Shown: positions 7,446 through 9,034 of the stretch, one piece after another | Position numbering within the stretch: position 1 is the stretch's first letter | Layout: every line of letters starts with the position of its first letter | DNA from: an uncultured Eubacteriaceae bacterium | GTDB lineage: Bacteria > Bacillota > Clostridia > Eubacteriales > Eubacteriaceae | Assembly: GCA_947630385.1 (NCBI GenBank) | Contig: CANRHG010000064.1 | Location: 1 to 9,034, forward strand | Length of the DNA: 9,034 nucleotides | Direction: 5' to 3' | The notes under the pieces: generated by a model | Database searches by the model: none | What the model was told of the DNA's origin: nothing | Seen by the model: only the letters and a program-made list of their open reading frames with translations | Translations under genes and position numbers: made by a program

Positions 7446-8592
7446 TTGTACGGAAGCAGAAAACTTATAGATGAAAAAACAAAGCATATAAATCTGATCT
7501 ACAGCGGAGAATTTATAGACGAAGACGGTATATTTCACTACAAATTGGAACACGTCCCCCATATCGTGGCTAGCCCGTACTGCGGCTCGAAAAAATTCTC
7601 CCTCAACGAAAAGAAAAACCGGAAAATCATCGACGTCGACGAAAATGAGTAAAAGTTTATTCTAAATATCGAACAACCGTATTACATTTACAAGGAGTGT
7701 GGCAAGCGCTAGCTGATTCCGGACTTTGGCGAGTACAAGATATTTACTAATCGCCTGGAAAGCTACATCTGCCGCCAGCTCATCGACAGGAACGAACCCA
7801 TTCAAAAGATTGCAAGACAGCTTAAAATGCCGTTTTCCACGGTCCAGAAGATCGCGATGGAAAAACTCGAGGAGCGCATGGCAAAACAGCTCTACCGGCT
7901 GACCAAGCAGCTTTTTTTAAGCAAGATAAGGTTCCTCGACCGCGATACCATGTTGGTCGTAGATATGCACCGCATGGAGCTAAACGATACCGAGAATCCG
8001 TCCGTGCTTTCGTAGCTTCCGGGAAAGAAGACGTAAAAGGAATCGTCACGGACAACCTTAACTTAATTGAAGTGGAAAAAATCTTTTCCGCAGCCAAAGT
8101 CTTCCCTTACCGTCCATCGGTCGTAATGGTCGCAATCAGGGAATTGATCGAGATAGGGGAAAGGTACGGAATTCCGGAGGAGGAGACGTCCGAGTTCTTC
8201 AAGACCGGTGACATAGAGCTTTTCAGACAGATGATAAAAAAATCAATAAAGGTGATCTCGGTAAAGTTAAAGTATGATTTTCTTTTAGAGAACGCGGTAG
8301 ACCTAAAACCCTAAAAGCCAACTCGGGAGAGCTCGAAGACTTTCGGGACTACCTGAAGGGGGTTGTAAAAAAAGAGCGGCCGGAGGGATTTTCGAAAACG
8401 AGCTGGGAGGACTTCAGTCGCAGCATCGAAGCCTTCAAAAAAGAACTGGTCGAAAAAAATTATCGACGAACCAATTTTGAAACGGTACGCAAGAAAATAT
8501 TGTTTTCGGGGAATCTAGACTGGCCGGTTTCGTTCGGAGGAAAGATGAAGGACCGGAATTTTGGCAAGTATATTCCGATCCTTCTAAGTTAG
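7446..8592 (+). pseudogene. ISL3-family transposase, broken by stops and frameshifts
   Basis: Joined across its breaks, the sequence follows the ISL3 transposase order over about 380 codons (family usually about 400-440). It has an N-terminal zinc ribbon (SPYCGS and YKECGK, each missing its first Cys), then a helix-turn-helix segment (QKIARQLKMPFSTVQKIA) and remnants of the DDE core (VVDMHRMEL, KGIVTDNLNL). A C-terminal part with KYDFLLENAVDLKP resembles the family's leucine-rich KNPENL region, and it ends in MKDRNFGKYIPILLS. Frame 3 carries in-frame stops at 7650-7652 (TAA), 7710-7712 (TAG) and 8013-8015 (TAG). Coding resemblance then shifts to frame 2 (to the TAA at 8312) and to frame 1 (8278 to the TAG at 8590). 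The third acidic residue and the D-x-F-H motif appear lost. It cannot encode an active enzyme. The family call rests on motif order read by eye. Confidence 0.75.
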
Positions 8593-8644
8593 GAACTCTG
8601 CCATGAGTCAAAAGGATCATTCAAAAGAGTTTCTGGTCATTATA

Positions 8645-8667
8645 CCAGTTCTAACCAGAAAAGAGCT
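8645..8667 (-). repeat. Proposed right inverted repeat of the ISL3 remnant
   Basis: Read inward on the minus strand it begins AGCTCTTTTCTGGTTAGAAC, a word of the type expected for ISL3 termini (CTCTTTTCTG). It lies 53 bases after the last transposase stop, a normal distance. Its match to the proposed left end is imperfect. Confidence 0.5.
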
Positions 8668-8681
8668 GAAACAAAGCTGAC

Positions 8682-8710
8682 AGCGCGGGACTTCCGCGCT
8701 TTTCTTTTTT
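8682..8710 (+). terminator. Strong GC-rich intrinsic terminator immediately before the methylase start
   Basis: AGCGCGG (8682-8688) pairs perfectly with CCGCGCT (8694-8700) across the loop GACTT, followed by TTTCTTTTTT (8701-8710). It lies just outside the IS right end and 8 bases before the ATG of the downstream gene. It may be the 3' end of a gene lost through the IS insertion, or an attenuator of the methylase. Confidence 0.9.
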
Positions 8711-8717
8711 ATTTAAC

Positions 8718-9034
8718 ATGTCGATTAACATAAACACAGAGATACAAGAGTTAAACGGGCTTGGGCTCCTTGAAGACCTTCTAAAGGACAAAACCTCCGG
8801 GGATAACATCATCTGGGCAAGCGAGCTGTATAGCCAGTTTGGACCGGCCTACACCAAAGAAAGCCAAATAAGACCCGAACTGATTGCGGGTACCGGAATC
8901 ATCTGTACTAGGTTTGACCGGGACAATAAGGATCAGTCCAACCGCGTCAAAAGACACGCCGAAGTCTTTACGCCTCTTTGGATCTGCAACCGGATGAACA
9001 ACGAGCTGGACGATGATTGGTTTGGCCGTTGCGG
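8718..9034 (+). CDS. N-terminus of an N-6 adenine DNA methylase / restriction subunit M family protein; runs off the window
   Basis: The frame is open from the ATG at 8718 to the window end (105 full codons). The N-terminus (MSININTEIQELNGLGLLED) and the segment RHAEVFTPLWICNRMNNE match what I recall of a Firmicutes family annotated as restriction endonuclease subunit M. These proteins methylate adenine in DNA and sit in restriction or defence loci. The SAM-binding motif and NPPY-type catalytic motif would lie beyond the window, so activity cannot be judged. The start is chosen because it matches the family's usual beginning; no Shine-Dalgarno is visible, as the bases just upstream are the T-tract of a terminator. 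Codon third positions are clearly more GC-rich than in the peptidase genes, suggesting acquisition. Family call fairly sure; integrity unknown. Confidence 0.8.
   Translation, partial: MSININTEIQELNGLGLLEDLLKDKTSGDNIIWASELYSQFGPAYTKESQIRPELIAGTGIICTRFDRDNKDQSNRVKRHAEVFTPLWICNRMNNELDDDWFGRC

Larger units (their letters stand above)
7001..8667 (+). mobile_element. Degenerate ISL3-family insertion sequence
   Basis: The element is defined by its broken ISL3-type transposase (7446-8592) and a pair of imperfect terminal inverted repeats. Right end, read inward: AGCTCTTTTCTGGTTAGAAC followed by TGG (8667-8645). Left end: AGCTCTCTT at 7001 and TGGCTAGAATTTG at 7019-7031, separated by about 9 extra bases. 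Outside both AGCTCT words, GTTTT and GTTTC also match approximately. No convincing 8-bp target duplication was seen, as expected of an old copy. About 410 bases separate the left end from the transposase start, longer than usual, so the left boundary is uncertain. Confidence 0.55.

Noticed and set aside
8603..8680. 25-codon frame between the transposase end and the terminator
   Set aside because: It overlaps the proposed IS right end and has no sign of translation.

Overview
The window looks like chromosomal DNA from a low-GC, Gram-positive bacterium (Firmicutes). The evidence is AT-rich intergenic DNA, Shine-Dalgarno-type ribosome binding sites, strong intrinsic terminators, and two secreted peptidases that end in ChW-type (clostridial hydrophobic, conserved Trp) repeats. 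That repeat type, together with a lectin-like C1 peptidase, is familiar from Clostridia such as the Eubacteriaceae. This placement is inference from family knowledge, not a database match.

Left half (1-4676): two large extracellular peptidases from unrelated families face each other tail to tail. On the + strand is the 3' part of a papain-like (C1A) cysteine peptidase with a lectin-like region, an Ig-like (Big_2) domain, a GBS_Bsp-like domain and three ChW repeats. On the - strand is a complete subtilisin-like (S8) serine peptidase with signal peptide, propeptide, catalytic Asp/His/Ser, a Big_2 domain and three ChW repeats. Each has its own terminator. The S8 gene has a near-consensus promoter followed by a roughly 300-nt leader with a series of hairpins, the last of which is an intrinsic terminator upstream of the start codon. 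This suggests a riboswitch-like or other attenuation control that I could not assign to a known class.

Middle (5271-7000): one unrecognised 208-codon gene on the - strand, an orphan promoter-plus-terminator pair that could give a very short RNA, and a cluster of ~20-bp direct repeats resembling the transposase-binding ends of IS21-type elements. About 800 bases follow in which no gene can be supported.

Right part (7001-9034): a decayed ISL3-family insertion sequence. Its transposase is broken by in-frame stops and frame changes and has lost zinc-ribbon cysteines; degenerate inverted repeats can be proposed at its ends. A strong terminator follows, then the start of a gene whose N-terminus matches an N-6 adenine DNA methylase / restriction subunit M family. 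That gene runs off the window. It is visibly more GC-rich than the peptidase genes and probably belongs to an acquired defence locus to the right. Its ATG lies 8 bases after the terminator T-tract and has no visible ribosome binding site, so its expression is an open question.
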